Below, piece by piece: positions 43,289-51,482 of a stretch of 64,000 nucleotides of DNA. Position 1 is the stretch's first letter. The number at the start of each line of letters is the position of its first letter. Below the pieces are notes generated by a model. The model saw only the letters and a list, made by a program, of their open reading frames with translations. It had not been told where the DNA came from and searched no databases. This DNA comes from Acidaminococcus fermentans_A (GTDB lineage Bacteria; Bacillota; Negativicutes; Acidaminococcales; Acidaminococcaceae): positions 1-64,000 of the forward strand of contig NZ_JBQOUY010000007.1 in assembly GCF_052216985.1 (NCBI RefSeq), in the 5' to 3' direction. A program made the position numbers and the translations under genes.

Positions 43289-44473
43289 TTATTTTTCAAA
43301 AGAGGCAAACGCCGCCTTCAGCTGCTGGAAGGCCTTTTCCACTGTGGACCGGGGACAGGCCATATTGAACCGTTCGAACTGGGCGGTAGCCGGTCCGAAG
43401 ATCTTCCCGGAATCCAGCCACAGTTTGGCCTCATCAGTAACCAAGTGTTCCAATTCATCATCAGAGAGTCCGTAGCCGGAAAAATCGATCCACACCAGGT
43501 AGGTCCCTTCCGGCTCCACAAAGGTGGCTTTGGAGAAATTTTCCTTCACGAAATCCCGGACCCAGGCGATGTTCCCGGCAATGTACTCCACCAGTTCCTT
43601 CACCCATTCATCCCCTTTGGTGTAACAGCTCTTCACCGCCACCTGGCCCATGATGCTTCCCTGGCTGTAGCCGGCGGCGGCATTGGCCTTCCGGTAGCGC
43701 TTCCGCAGATTTTCATCCGGGATGATGATGTTCCCAGGCTGGAGACCTGCCACATTAAAGGTCTTGCTGGGAGAATTGAATACAACCAGGTTGTTTCTGT
43801 ATTTTTCATCCAGAGCCAGGAAGCTGGTGAAATGGTGGGGTGCGTAGACAAAATCACAGTGGATCTCATCGTCCAAGATGATCACATTGTGTTTCAAGCA
43901 GATATCCCCCATCCGGGTCAGCTCTTCTTTGGTCCATACCCGTCCTGCCGGGTTGTGGGGGCTGCACAGCAGGAATACTTTTACATTGTTATCTTTGATT
44001 TTCTGCTCGAAATCAGTGAAGTCAATGGTATATTTTCCATTTTCGTAATGAAGCTGACTGTTGATGAATTTCCGTCCATTGTCTTCAATCACTTCCCGGA
44101 AGGGGTAGTACACCGGCTGCTGGATCAGCACTGCATCCCCCGGCTCCGTGAATGCCTTCACCCCGGTGGCCAAGCCATAGACCACTCCGCAGCCCAGGGT
44201 CACCCATTCCGGCTGGATGTGGTAGCCGTGATGGACGGAGAACCACCGGTCCAGCGCTGCGTAATATTCGGCATCCGGATCCGTATAACCGAATATCCCG
44301 TGGTCGATCCGTTTGTGGAAGTCAGCCAGGATCTCTTCCGGCAGGGCGAAATCCATATCCGCCACCCACATAGGCAAAAGATCCGTGCGTCCCTTCCGCT
44401 GCATGCCGAAGTCATATTTCAGGCAGCTGGTGTTCTTCCGGTCGATGATCTGGTCAAAATTGTATTTTCCCAT
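43289..44473 (-). CDS. PatB/MalY-type C-S lyase (aminotransferase fold), second copy
   Basis: A 394-residue paralogue of the gene at 38519: NFDQIIDRKNTSCLKYD at the start, LPMWVADMDFALPEEI, CSPHNPAGRVWTKEEL and the lysine loop NSPSKTFNVAGLQPGN. The two share order and motifs but diverge enough to be old paralogues. AAAGGAG precedes the ATG. Probably cleaves cystathionine or a cysteine conjugate in the cytosol. Transcribed toward the AAA ATPase. Confidence 0.9.
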   Translation of the reverse strand: MGKYNFDQIIDRKNTSCLKYDFGMQRKGRTDLLPMWVADMDFALPEEILADFHKRIDHGIFGYTDPDAEYYAALDRWFSVHHGYHIQPEWVTLGCGVVYGLATGVKAFTEPGDAVLIQQPVYYPFREVIEDNGRKFINSQLHYENGKYTIDFTDFEQKIKDNNVKVFLLCSPHNPAGRVWTKEELTRMGDICLKHNVIILDDEIHCDFVYAPHHFTSFLALDEKYRNNLVVFNSPSKTFNVAGLQPGNIIIPDENLRKRYRKANAAAGYSQGSIMGQVAVKSCYTKGDEWVKELVEYIAGNIAWVRDFVKENFSKATFVEPEGTYLVWIDFSGYGLSDDELEHLVTDEAKLWLDSGKIFGPATAQFERFNMACPRSTVEKAFQQLKAAFASFEK

Positions 44474-44667
44474 AGTATCGCTCCTTTTTCCTAGTAAATA
44501 CCTATATAATATATCATACTGGATGGAGTCAGGGTTGGCAATGGAAAAGGCTTAAAGAAGGCTAAAACAACATCTATCCTACGTTTGTAAGACATAAGTT
44601 GTTTATTCTATCCTATCCTGATCCAATCCATTCCAAAAGAATTTTTTCTTCCCTTTTCCAATCCTGC

Positions 44668-44673
44668 TATAAT
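44668..44673 (+). promoter_or_regulatory. Candidate -10 of the metallophosphoesterase
   Basis: TATAAT lies 26 bases ahead of the start, but the -35 at 17 bp is weak (TTCTTC-like). The 225-base spacer from 44474 holds no gene. Confidence 0.4.
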
Positions 44674-44698
44674 AAGACCATCTGAAAGGAGAAGAATA

Positions 44699-45670
44699 AT
44701 GATGAAAAAAAGATGGTTTCTCATTACGGCGCTGCTCACGATGCTGGCCTGCATCCTGCCCATGGCCCCTATGGACCACACCGTCCAAGCTCGGCGTTAC
44801 GAACGGATCGTTGTATGCAGCGATGTCCATTATGGCAGCAAGACCTTGGACCCGGACCTCCGGACCCGAAAAATGAAGAACAAGGAGAACGCGGTCCGGG
44901 AAATCAACGGATGGGACGATGTGGACCTTTGTGTATTTACGGGAGATATGGTCCAGAAAACCGGCAGCTCGGCCGATTACAAGCTGGCCCGGAAACTGAC
45001 GGACCGGGTAAAAAAGCCTAAGGAATTCCTGGCCGGGAACCATGAAGTCATCTACCACCGGGATCTGTCCAGCACGGGAAAACTAGCGCCAGCAGATCCC
45101 TATGAACGGGGTCTTCATCTCCAGACCTACGAAAAGACCTTCGGCCCCCTGTATCATTCCCGGAAGCTGGGCCAATACTTCCTGCTGTTCCTGTCCCCGG
45201 ATACCCTGGAAAGCAAGTACGCAGTGGAACTTTCCAAAGAGCAGCTGGCCTGGCTGGAAAAAGAACTGAAAGACCATCGGCAGGAACCCACCCTGATTTT
45301 CTGCCATGCCCCCATCACCGGGACCCTGATCCCCGGCAGCAAGCTGGACAAACCCCGAAATTATGCCCAGCCGGCCAAAAAGATCCACAAGCTGCTGGAA
45401 GAAAACCCTCAGGTCCTGCTGTGGGTATCCGGCCATACCCATACCTCCCCCAAGAACCCCAGCTTCAACGACCCGGTAAACAAAATCGCAGGCACGGAAA
45501 TCCTGGATGTCCACAATCCCACCTGGGACGGGAAACAAGTCTGGACCAATTCCTTATACCTGTATCCAGAAAAGATCGAGATCCGTACCTACAGCCACAA
45601 AAAGCACCAATGGCTGCCCCGGATGGATCGAACAGTGGCAGTCCCAGGAGAAATGAGAAAAGGGGTGTGA
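44699..45670 (+). CDS. Secreted calcineurin-like metallophosphoesterase
   Basis: A 323-residue exported protein: an N-terminal signal peptide (KKRWFLITALLTMLACILPM) then all five metallophosphoesterase motifs: CSDVHYG (D-x-H), FTGDMVQ, AGNHEVI, CHAPITG and SGHTHTS. Two-metal hydrolase of phosphomonoesters or diesters. AAAGGAG precedes tandem ATGs. Located outside the cytoplasm, so a role in nucleotide or phosphate salvage or envelope metabolism is plausible. Convergent with the frameshifted exported-protein gene. Confidence 0.9.
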   Translation: MMKKRWFLITALLTMLACILPMAPMDHTVQARRYERIVVCSDVHYGSKTLDPDLRTRKMKNKENAVREINGWDDVDLCVFTGDMVQKTGSSADYKLARKLTDRVKKPKEFLAGNHEVIYHRDLSSTGKLAPADPYERGLHLQTYEKTFGPLYHSRKLGQYFLLFLSPDTLESKYAVELSKEQLAWLEKELKDHRQEPTLIFCHAPITGTLIPGSKLDKPRNYAQPAKKIHKLLEENPQVLLWVSGHTHTSPKNPSFNDPVNKIAGTEILDVHNPTWDGKQVWTNSLYLYPEKIEIRTYSHKKHQWLPRMDRTVAVPGEMRKGV

Positions 45671-45696
45671 AAAGATCACACCTCCGGTCGCGGGTC

Positions 45697-45725
45697 GTGG
45701 GTCACAGATTGCGACCCACTTTTCT
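45697..45725 (+). terminator. Terminator after metallophosphoesterase
   Basis: GTGGGTC-N9-GACCCAC is followed by TTTTCTTT. A second hairpin (GGTGTGA/TCACACC, 45664-45682) overlaps the stop codon. Confidence 0.75.
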
Positions 45726-46308
45726 TTATAAATTACTGTAAACTGTTTTCTTTCCATCCTTCTCCAGATTCTTCTCCAGAGAAATGAAATAATATTCCGT
45801 ATCCTCCACCAGGCTGTTGGTGAGAAGATTCTGGAACGCAGCTTTTTCCATGCCTTTCCCTTGGACAGCGAACACATAGTTCCCGGTTTCCCAACAGGCG
45901 GCTAAGGATCGGGGGGCCCAGTTGGGCGATATTGAGGATTGTCTTATTTACGGGTTGCTTATTCCATTTTATTCCATAAATCCCGCTAAGATTCTCTTTT
46001 GATATTTCTTTTTTTAATGCAGTCCTGATCCTGACTGTTGCTTCTATTTGCCCCAGCCGGACAAAGGAAAGGTCCGCAGAATGCCCCCCGATGACAAAAA
46101 CTCCATCTAAGGCATAGCCAGAATCCCGGCTGAGGGTCAGAGGGCAAAAGCCCAGGACCCGGGCAGCATCCTGATAGGTGGCATAGGACACATAGGGATT
46201 GGGGATTGCCGGACCGGCGGCCGGAGCCGCAAAAGCCGGTCCGGCAATCCCCAGGATCAGCAAAGAAGCAGCGGCAGCCAGGATACGCTTCATAACAAGA
46301 GAGAACAT
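45726..46308 (-). pseudogene. Exported protein gene interrupted by a C-tract frameshift
   Basis: The gene starts with a signal peptide (KRILAAAASLLILGIAGPAFA) and a mature domain that reads normally to the C6 tract at 45911-45916 (plus-strand G6). After that the frame gives low-complexity, stop-bound sequence, whereas the frame that would result from C5 continues with a plausible C-terminus (NYVFAVQGKGMEK, then VEDTEYYFISLEK) to the stop at 45726. Family not recognised. One C deletion would restore about 193 residues. Possible causes: sequencing error, phase variation or recent decay. Confidence 0.7.
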
Positions 46309-46684
46309 GGTAAGACCTCGTTTTTGATAAAATGGAAAGGCAGCGCCTTCAGAAGAAGTGTAGCACGGAAATACAGGCTGGACAAGGGGCAGGGAATGAG
46401 GCCCTGGGGCAGGTGGAGGAAAAGTAGATAGAAAAAGTGAAGGGATTTGGAGAAAAAGAGGGAGAGAAGAGTCGGGGAATCAAAGGAAGCCAGCAAACGG
46501 CTTTTTCTCCTCTTTCACACCCCTGTCAATTGTCAATCGTCAATTGCTGTAGGAAGAAAACTAACAGATCAGTTTTCCAAGAATCAAGGATGCTTCGGAA
46601 AATCATGGGAGGATGCTCTTGCTTCTTAGAAAACAACAAGTCCAATGGTCAATGGCTGTCTTCCAACGGCCATTGACCATTGAC
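46309..46684. other. Gene-free spacer with an inverted repeat
   Basis: About 375 bases without a supported gene. A hairpin lies at 46645-46681 (AATGGTCAATGGC and its complement) next to repeated CAATTG/CAATGG stretches (46527-46550). Purine-rich at its left half. Confidence 0.5.
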
Positions 46685-46732
46685 AAAAAGGGCCTGTGAA
46701 AAAATGAGGATCATTTTTTCACAGGCCCTTTA
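46685..46732. terminator. GGGCCTGTGAAAA-family terminator
   Basis: AAAAAGGGCCTGTGAAAAAA begins a perfect stem that closes around GAGGA and ends CAGGCCCTTTAT. It shares the arm with 19777 and 40313. Confidence 0.9.
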
Positions 46733-46741
46733 TATTTAAAT

Positions 46742-46818
46742 TGGTGGGATTATGCGGATTCGAACCGTAGACCTCATCGATGTGAGCGATGCGCTCTAAC
46801 CAACTGAGCTATAATCCC
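46742..46818 (-). tRNA. tRNA-Val (anticodon CAC)
   Basis: A 77-nt tRNA on the minus strand. Acceptor GGGATTA/TAATCCC, D arm GCTC...GAGC, anticodon stem CATCG/CGATG with loop CTCACAT (anticodon CAC), T loop TTCGAAT, and an encoded CCA. The T stem has one A-C mismatch. The identity is read from the anticodon by eye. Confidence 0.9.
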
Positions 46819-46863
46819 GATAAATTGTATTATACGCTTCCTGGTGAAAAATTGCAAGGGATT

Positions 46864-47568
46864 TTATAAAAAAATCCCTGCAGCGAGGCCAGCTACCAAA
46901 AGTCCAGGCAGCATATTCCCCACCCGGATCTTCAAAAGACGGGTCATATTGATCCCGACCCCCAAAATCATCAGGCCGCCGCTGGCGGAAATCTCCTGGA
47001 CCACAGTCTGGTTCATATACGGTCCCAGGAACCCCGCCAGAGCCGTAAGGATCCCCTGATAGACACCTACGGACAAGGCGGAGAACATCACCCCGATACC
47101 CATGTTAGAAGCATAGATGATGCCACTGAGGCCATCGATCATGGCCTTCGTGTATAAGGTGGTCGCATCCCCGCTGAGCCCATCTTGGATGGAGCCCACA
47201 ATGGCCATAGCGCCCACACAGTACAGGAGACTGGTGGACAGGAATCCTTCCACAAAAGCTTCCGTCCCGCCGTCTCCCTTTCCTTTGGCTTTTGGGACCT
47301 GCGCCGCCAGCCAGGCTCCCACTTGTTCCAATTTTTCTTCGATTCCCAGTGCCTCTCCCAGGATGGATCCAGTGACAAGACTTATGATGGTCAATAGGAT
47401 ATGCTGTCCCTGGAGAGCCATCTGGAGCCCCAGGACTATGACGCACAGCGCCAGTCCATAGATCACCGTCTCCTGGTATTTTTCTTTGATACCTCTGCCT
47501 ACCAAGAGGCCCACCAAACTGCCGCCGGCGATGGCGGCTACATTCACAAGGGTTCCCGATCCGATCAT
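46864..47568 (-). CDS. DUF554-family membrane protein
   Basis: A 234-residue protein with six or seven hydrophobic helices and the DUF554 start GSGTLVNVAAIAGGSLVGLLVG. Function unknown; it is widespread in Firmicutes. Start at 47568 preferred: GAGGAGGG lies just upstream, overlapping the parB stop region (10 bases apart). Co-transcribed after parB. Confidence 0.9.
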   Translation of the reverse strand: MIGSGTLVNVAAIAGGSLVGLLVGRGIKEKYQETVIYGLALCVIVLGLQMALQGQHILLTIISLVTGSILGEALGIEEKLEQVGAWLAAQVPKAKGKGDGGTEAFVEGFLSTSLLYCVGAMAIVGSIQDGLSGDATTLYTKAMIDGLSGIIYASNMGIGVMFSALSVGVYQGILTALAGFLGPYMNQTVVQEISASGGLMILGVGINMTRLLKIRVGNMLPGLLVAGLAAGIFL

Positions 47569-47578
47569 GGCTCCCTCC

Positions 47579-48583
47579 TCATACCGTAAAGAGACTGGAT
47601 TTTTTTCGGTTTCCAGACCGCACCGGCCCCTGGAGCAGTTCATAGAGCCGTTCCAGATCTTCCGGCCCGTAATACTCGATCAGGATCCGTCCGCCCCGTT
47701 CATTCCGGGAAGGTTCGATTTTCACCCGGGTTCCCAGGTACTGGATCAATTTTTCCTGGAAGGCCCGGGTATCCGGATCTTGAGGTCTTTCCTGGGTCGG
47801 AGACGCACTGGCCTTCTTCCCCGGTTCCGTTTTGGCCGGAGGGATTAGCTGTTCTTCCGTTTGGAAATAGATGTGCCAAGGTTTTCCTGCCTTTTCCGCT
47901 TTGGCTACTTCTTCCACGATACGGGCAGACCAGCCTCCCTCGGCGGCCCGACGAGCCAGATCCGTGATTTTCTCCGGTGTATCCAATCCCAGGAGGGGCC
48001 GTACCTGGCCGGGGGACAGCCGTCCTGCAGAAACCAATTCTGCAGCCTCAGCGGGCAGTTTCAGCAGCCGCAGGGCATTGGCTATGGCGGCCCGGCTCTT
48101 GCCCAGCTTCCGGGCCGCTTCTTCCTGGGTCAGCCCCAAAGTCTCCATGAGTTGCTGGATGCCCCGGGCTTCTTCCATGGGGTCCAGATCGCTGCGCTGC
48201 ATATTTTCTACCAGCGCCACTTCCATCATGGCATCCTCATCATAGTCCCGGACCACCACCGGCACTTTGGTGAGCCCAGCAGCCTTGGCCGCCCGCCAGC
48301 GCCGTTCCCCAGCCACGATTTCGTACTGCCGTCCTTTTTTCCGGACGATCAGAGGCTGGATCACTCCGCTTTGGCGGATGCTTTCCTCCAATTCCCGGAG
48401 GGCCTCCGGATCAAAAGTCTTCCGAGGCTGGTAGGGATTGGGCTTCAGGCTCTTGACGGCTGCTTCTCCCACCGTTTCCCCGGCTTTCTTATCTTCCACC
48501 AAAGGAGCCACTGCTTTGGGCCGACGCCCTCCAAACATCTTGTCCAGGCCCGTCATTCCCAGACCGCTTTTTTTACCGGCCAC
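47579..48583 (-). CDS. parB: Chromosome partitioning protein ParB (Spo0J)
   Basis: A 334-residue ParB: the N-terminal VAGERRWRAAK box (about 90, CTP-binding region), ENMQRSDLDPMEEA, the helix-turn-helix LTQEEAARKLGKSRAAIANAL (about 150) and a C-terminal dimerisation domain. GTG start after GGGAGGTG, 10 bases inside the parA end. It binds parS; a perfect site lies at 51446. It cooperates with ParA in origin segregation. Confidence 0.95.
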   Translation of the reverse strand: MAGKKSGLGMTGLDKMFGGRRPKAVAPLVEDKKAGETVGEAAVKSLKPNPYQPRKTFDPEALRELEESIRQSGVIQPLIVRKKGRQYEIVAGERRWRAAKAAGLTKVPVVVRDYDEDAMMEVALVENMQRSDLDPMEEARGIQQLMETLGLTQEEAARKLGKSRAAIANALRLLKLPAEAAELVSAGRLSPGQVRPLLGLDTPEKITDLARRAAEGGWSARIVEEVAKAEKAGKPWHIYFQTEEQLIPPAKTEPGKKASASPTQERPQDPDTRAFQEKLIQYLGTRVKIEPSRNERGGRILIEYYGPEDLERLYELLQGPVRSGNRKKSSLFTV

Positions 48584-49337
48584 GGCGTTTCACCTCCCTT
48601 GCCAACGCTCTGTAGGCTTCAGCTGCTTTTCCGTGGGGATCGTACACAGTAATGGGCTGTCCATAGCTGGGAGCTTCTCCCAACCGTACAGAGCGGGGAA
48701 TCATGGTTTTGAACAGCAGGTCAGGGAAATGTTCCTTCACCTGGGCTACCACATCGTTGGACAGGTTGGTCCGGCTGTCCGTCATGGTCATGACGATGCC
48801 TTCGATGGCCAGTTCTGGATTGGAGGACTGGCGGATCCGGTCCACCGTGGCCAGCAGCTGTGTCACCCCTTCCAGAGCATAGAATTCACACTGGATGGGG
48901 ATCAGCACACTGTCTGCTGCCGTCAAGGCATTCACCGTCAACAGGCTGAGGGAAGGGGGACAGTCGATGATCACATAGTCATAGTTGTCCTTACTCTTGG
49001 ACAGATGTTTCTTCAAGGCATTCGCCGGGTTCTTTTTATCGATGAGGTCGATCTCCGCCCCTGCCAGTTCCATGGTGGCAGGCGCCACCCAAAGATTTTT
49101 CCAGGAAGAAGGCTGGATGATCTCTTCTAAGTCCGTATTGTTGATCAGTACATCGTACAGGCAGCGGGGCAGGCTGCTTTTATCGATTCCCAGACCGCTG
49201 GTAGCGTTTCCCTGGGCGTCCAGGTCTACCAGCAGGGTCTTTTTCCGCCCTTCGGCCAAACAGGCCGCCAGATTGATGCTGGTGGTGGTCTTCCCAACTC
49301 CACCCTTCTGGTTGGCCACGGCAATGACTCGGGTCAT
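48573..49337 (-). CDS. parA: Chromosome partitioning ATPase ParA (Soj)
   Basis: A 254-residue deviant Walker-A ATPase: QKGGVGKTTTSINLA at the N-terminus, then DLDAQGNATSGLGI and VIIDCPPSLSLLTVNAL. The start at 49337 (MTRVIAV) has AAAGGAG upstream, a longer in-frame extension has none. Overlaps parB. ParA-ParB-parS segregates the origin region. Confidence 0.95.
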   Translation of the reverse strand: MTRVIAVANQKGGVGKTTTSINLAACLAEGRKKTLLVDLDAQGNATSGLGIDKSSLPRCLYDVLINNTDLEEIIQPSSWKNLWVAPATMELAGAEIDLIDKKNPANALKKHLSKSKDNYDYVIIDCPPSLSLLTVNALTAADSVLIPIQCEFYALEGVTQLLATVDRIRQSSNPELAIEGIVMTMTDSRTNLSNDVVAQVKEHFPDLLFKTMIPRSVRLGEAPSYGQPITVYDPHGKAAEAYRALAREVKRRGR

Positions 49338-49402
49338 AGGGTCCACTCCTTTCAAATGATGATTCCGTGTTGGGACACTGTAGGATATTGTAACATAGAA
49401 AT

Positions 49403-49432
49403 GAGGTTGTTGCACACATAAGCAACAACCTC
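49403..49432 (-). terminator. GAGGTTGTTGCA-family hairpin after pepT
   Basis: GAGGTTGTTGC pairs with GCAACAACCTC around an 8-nt loop. The U-run on the pepT side is weak. Confidence 0.75.
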
Positions 49433-49449
49433 AGGTCTGTTTTACAGAC

Positions 49450-50691
49450 CTAAATCTTGTACCCTCTCTTCCCGATCTCCACCACAGTTTCACAGGCTTT
49501 CACCAGGCTGGGGATAGGAAGGTATTCGAACCGTCCGTGGAAATTGGCTCCTCCTGTGAACAGATTGGGACAGGGCAGACCCCGGTAGGACAGCTGGGCT
49601 CCATCGGTGCCGCCCCGGATGGGGGCTATGCAGGGCTTTACACCCACAGCTGCCATGGCTTCCCGCGCCAGATCCACTACAGCCATATGGCCGTCTCGGA
49701 TCTTTTCTGCCATATTGGAATACACATCATGATGAGCCACTTCCACGCTGCCTGCTCCGTACTTGCCATTCATGAAGTCTGCCAGACGGTCCAGGAAAGC
49801 TTTCCGTTCCCCGAACCGTTTCTGGTCATGGTCCCGGATCAGCATGTGCATCCGGCAGGTCTCCACATCTCCCGTCAGTTTATACACATGGAAGAACCCT
49901 TCATACCCTTCTGTGTACTCCGGTTTTTCGCCTGCCGGCAGGGCCTGCTGCCATTCTGCTGCCAAGGTCAGGGCATTCTTCATCTTCCCTTTGGCGGAGC
50001 CGGTATGGACGCTGCGGCCGTGGAAAGTGACCGTCGGGTTGTCCGCATTGAAATTTTCATATTCCAAACCGCCCAGTTCCCCGCCGTCAACGGTATAGGC
50101 AAAATCTGCCCCGAATTTCGCCACATCGAATCCGGAGGCACTGCGGCCAGTTTCCTCATCTGGCGTAAAGCCGATCCGCAGGGTCCCATGAGGCACTCCT
50201 GGATGGGCCAGGAAATATTCCAGGGCGGTGACGATGGCTGCCACTCCCGCCTTGTCGTCAGCTCCCAACAGGGTGGTGCCGTCCGTGAACAGGATGTCCT
50301 GCCCCCGGTATTTCCGGATTTCCGGGAAATCCTTTACGGAAAACACAATGCCTTTCTCCGGGTTCAGCAGCACATCTCCCCCGTCATAGTTCTGGATCCG
50401 GAGGGGTTTTACATCTTCTCCGGAGGCCTCCGGGCTGGTATCCATATGGGAGATGAAGCCCACCACCGATCCCGTGATCCCCGCAGAAGCCGGAAGTGTG
50501 GCCATGACATATCCCTGGTCATCCAGGGAGACGTCGGACAGTCCCATTTCCTTCAGTTCCTCTGCCAGGACCCGGGCAAACACCAGCTGTCCCGGGGTAC
50601 TGGGCAGCTGGGTGTCATTTTCTTCGTCGGACTGGGTATCAAAGGAAATATATTTCAAAAAGCGCTCCACCAGTTTGTCTTCGTCGATCAT
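49450..50691 (-). CDS. pepT: Peptidase T (tripeptidase)
   Basis: A 413-residue M20B peptidase: GFISHMDTSPEASGEDV (about 80), TLLGADDKAGVAAI (about 140), FTPDEETGRSA (about 177) with the catalytic Glu, and PIRGGTDGAQLSYRG near the C-terminus. Removes the N-terminal residue from tripeptides in the cytosol, with two zinc ions. Start at 50691 follows AAAGGAG. Peptide use fits an amino acid fermenter. Confidence 0.95.
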   Translation of the reverse strand: MIDEDKLVERFLKYISFDTQSDEENDTQLPSTPGQLVFARVLAEELKEMGLSDVSLDDQGYVMATLPASAGITGSVVGFISHMDTSPEASGEDVKPLRIQNYDGGDVLLNPEKGIVFSVKDFPEIRKYRGQDILFTDGTTLLGADDKAGVAAIVTALEYFLAHPGVPHGTLRIGFTPDEETGRSASGFDVAKFGADFAYTVDGGELGGLEYENFNADNPTVTFHGRSVHTGSAKGKMKNALTLAAEWQQALPAGEKPEYTEGYEGFFHVYKLTGDVETCRMHMLIRDHDQKRFGERKAFLDRLADFMNGKYGAGSVEVAHHDVYSNMAEKIRDGHMAVVDLAREAMAAVGVKPCIAPIRGGTDGAQLSYRGLPCPNLFTGGANFHGRFEYLPIPSLVKACETVVEIGKRGYKI

Positions 50692-50717
50692 GGTATCAGT
50701 CTCCTTTCTGGGGTATA

Positions 50718-50747
50718 AGAGGTGTTGCACGTTCTGTGCAACGCCTT
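50718..50747 (-). terminator. GGTGTTGCACGT-family hairpin upstream of pepT
   Basis: AGGTGTTGCAC pairs with GTGCAACGCCT around GTTCT. It lies in the spacer behind the exported-protein gene, 170 bases from its end. Confidence 0.7.
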
Positions 50748-50924
50748 TTCGTCATACATCATACGCTTTTGGAAATCAATTTTAACAAATCGATCTTGAA
50801 ACTTCAAACCCCATTGCGGAGTTCGATCGATTTTCTCAAGTTCAAGCCAGCAGAGCTGGCTTCCATCGGCGTATGACCCATGTCATATGACGTATGACGG
50901 AGCTGCTGCTTATGCAGCCCCCCT
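50748..50924. other. Gene-free spacer
   Basis: About 180 bases with repeated CATA/GTATGAC elements (for example CATATGACGTATGAC near 50885) and no supported gene. Confidence 0.4.
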
Positions 50925-51356
50925 TTACAGCTTAAAGTCCACAATGGCTCCCACGCCTACTCCGTCCACCCGATTGATGTTGGAGATGCTGGTGGCATCG
51001 ATGGGGATCATGGCCTTGATCCGGGCCACACTGAGAAATTTTCCTTCCAGCTGTCCCACTGCTTTGACCTTGTCCACTTGAGCTTTTGGGCCTACGACCT
51101 GGACGGCACCGATATAGCTCCCGCTGCCCATACTGAGGATGGGGACCACTTTCGTGGCATAATGGGTATCCAGGCCTTTCTGAAGGGTCAGTTTGTTGAT
51201 GAAAGTATTGATCTCTCCACCGAACCGGCTGACCAGATAGCTGATGCCCCCCAATTTCAGGACGGATCCCAAATCAAAAGCCTGGGCCGGCAGAGCTGCT
51301 GTCCCTGCTCCCAATAGATAGGCGGAGAGGACAGCCGCTGCGATTTTTTTGTTCAT
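50925..51356 (-). CDS. Exported protein of unknown function
   Basis: A 143-residue protein with an N-terminal signal peptide (KKIAAAVLSAYLLGAGTAALPAQA) and a mature part of about 118 residues without membrane segments, containing THYATKVVPILSMGSGSYIGAVQVVG. Not recognised as a named family. It lies between pepT and rsmG, right beside the parS site, with the origin-proximal genes but probably transcribed on its own. GGAGGT precedes the ATG. Confidence 0.75.
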   Translation of the reverse strand: MNKKIAAAVLSAYLLGAGTAALPAQAFDLGSVLKLGGISYLVSRFGGEINTFINKLTLQKGLDTHYATKVVPILSMGSGSYIGAVQVVGPKAQVDKVKAVGQLEGKFLSVARIKAMIPIDATSISNINRVDGVGVGAIVDFKL

Positions 51357-51432
51357 AGTCGGAACCTCCTTCAGGATCAGATGGTTCTAGGATACCACAA
51401 AGAAGTTACGTTTGTGTGACAAAGGGATGCGA

Positions 51433-51476
51433 AAAAAGCAGGCAATGTTTCACGTGAAACATTGCCTGCTTTTTTT
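51433..51476 (-). terminator. Terminator of rsmG containing parS
   Basis: A perfect 36-bp palindrome AAGCAGGCAATGTTTCAC and its complement is flanked by T6-T7 on the minus-strand 3' side and A6 on the other. It is the intrinsic terminator of the rsmG operon; its centre is the parS site. Confidence 0.92.
51446..51461. promoter_or_regulatory. parS: parS centromere site
   Basis: TGTTTCACGTGAAACA is identical to the consensus 16-bp bacterial parS. It lies 2.1 kb from parAB, which encode the proteins that bind it. Confidence 0.95.
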
Positions 51477-51482
51477 GCTTCT

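Noticed and set aside
46309..46684. Repeats of CAATTG/CAATGG as a CRISPR array
   Set aside because: The units are too short and irregular and there are no spacers of equal length.
12753..50747. TGTTGCAC...GTGCAACA arms of the family B hairpins as degenerate parS sites
   Set aside because: The half-sites resemble TGTTTCAC but have a G in place of the T and a variable spacer of 3-11 bases. ParB needs an uninterrupted 16-bp palindrome, so only 51446-51461 is accepted.
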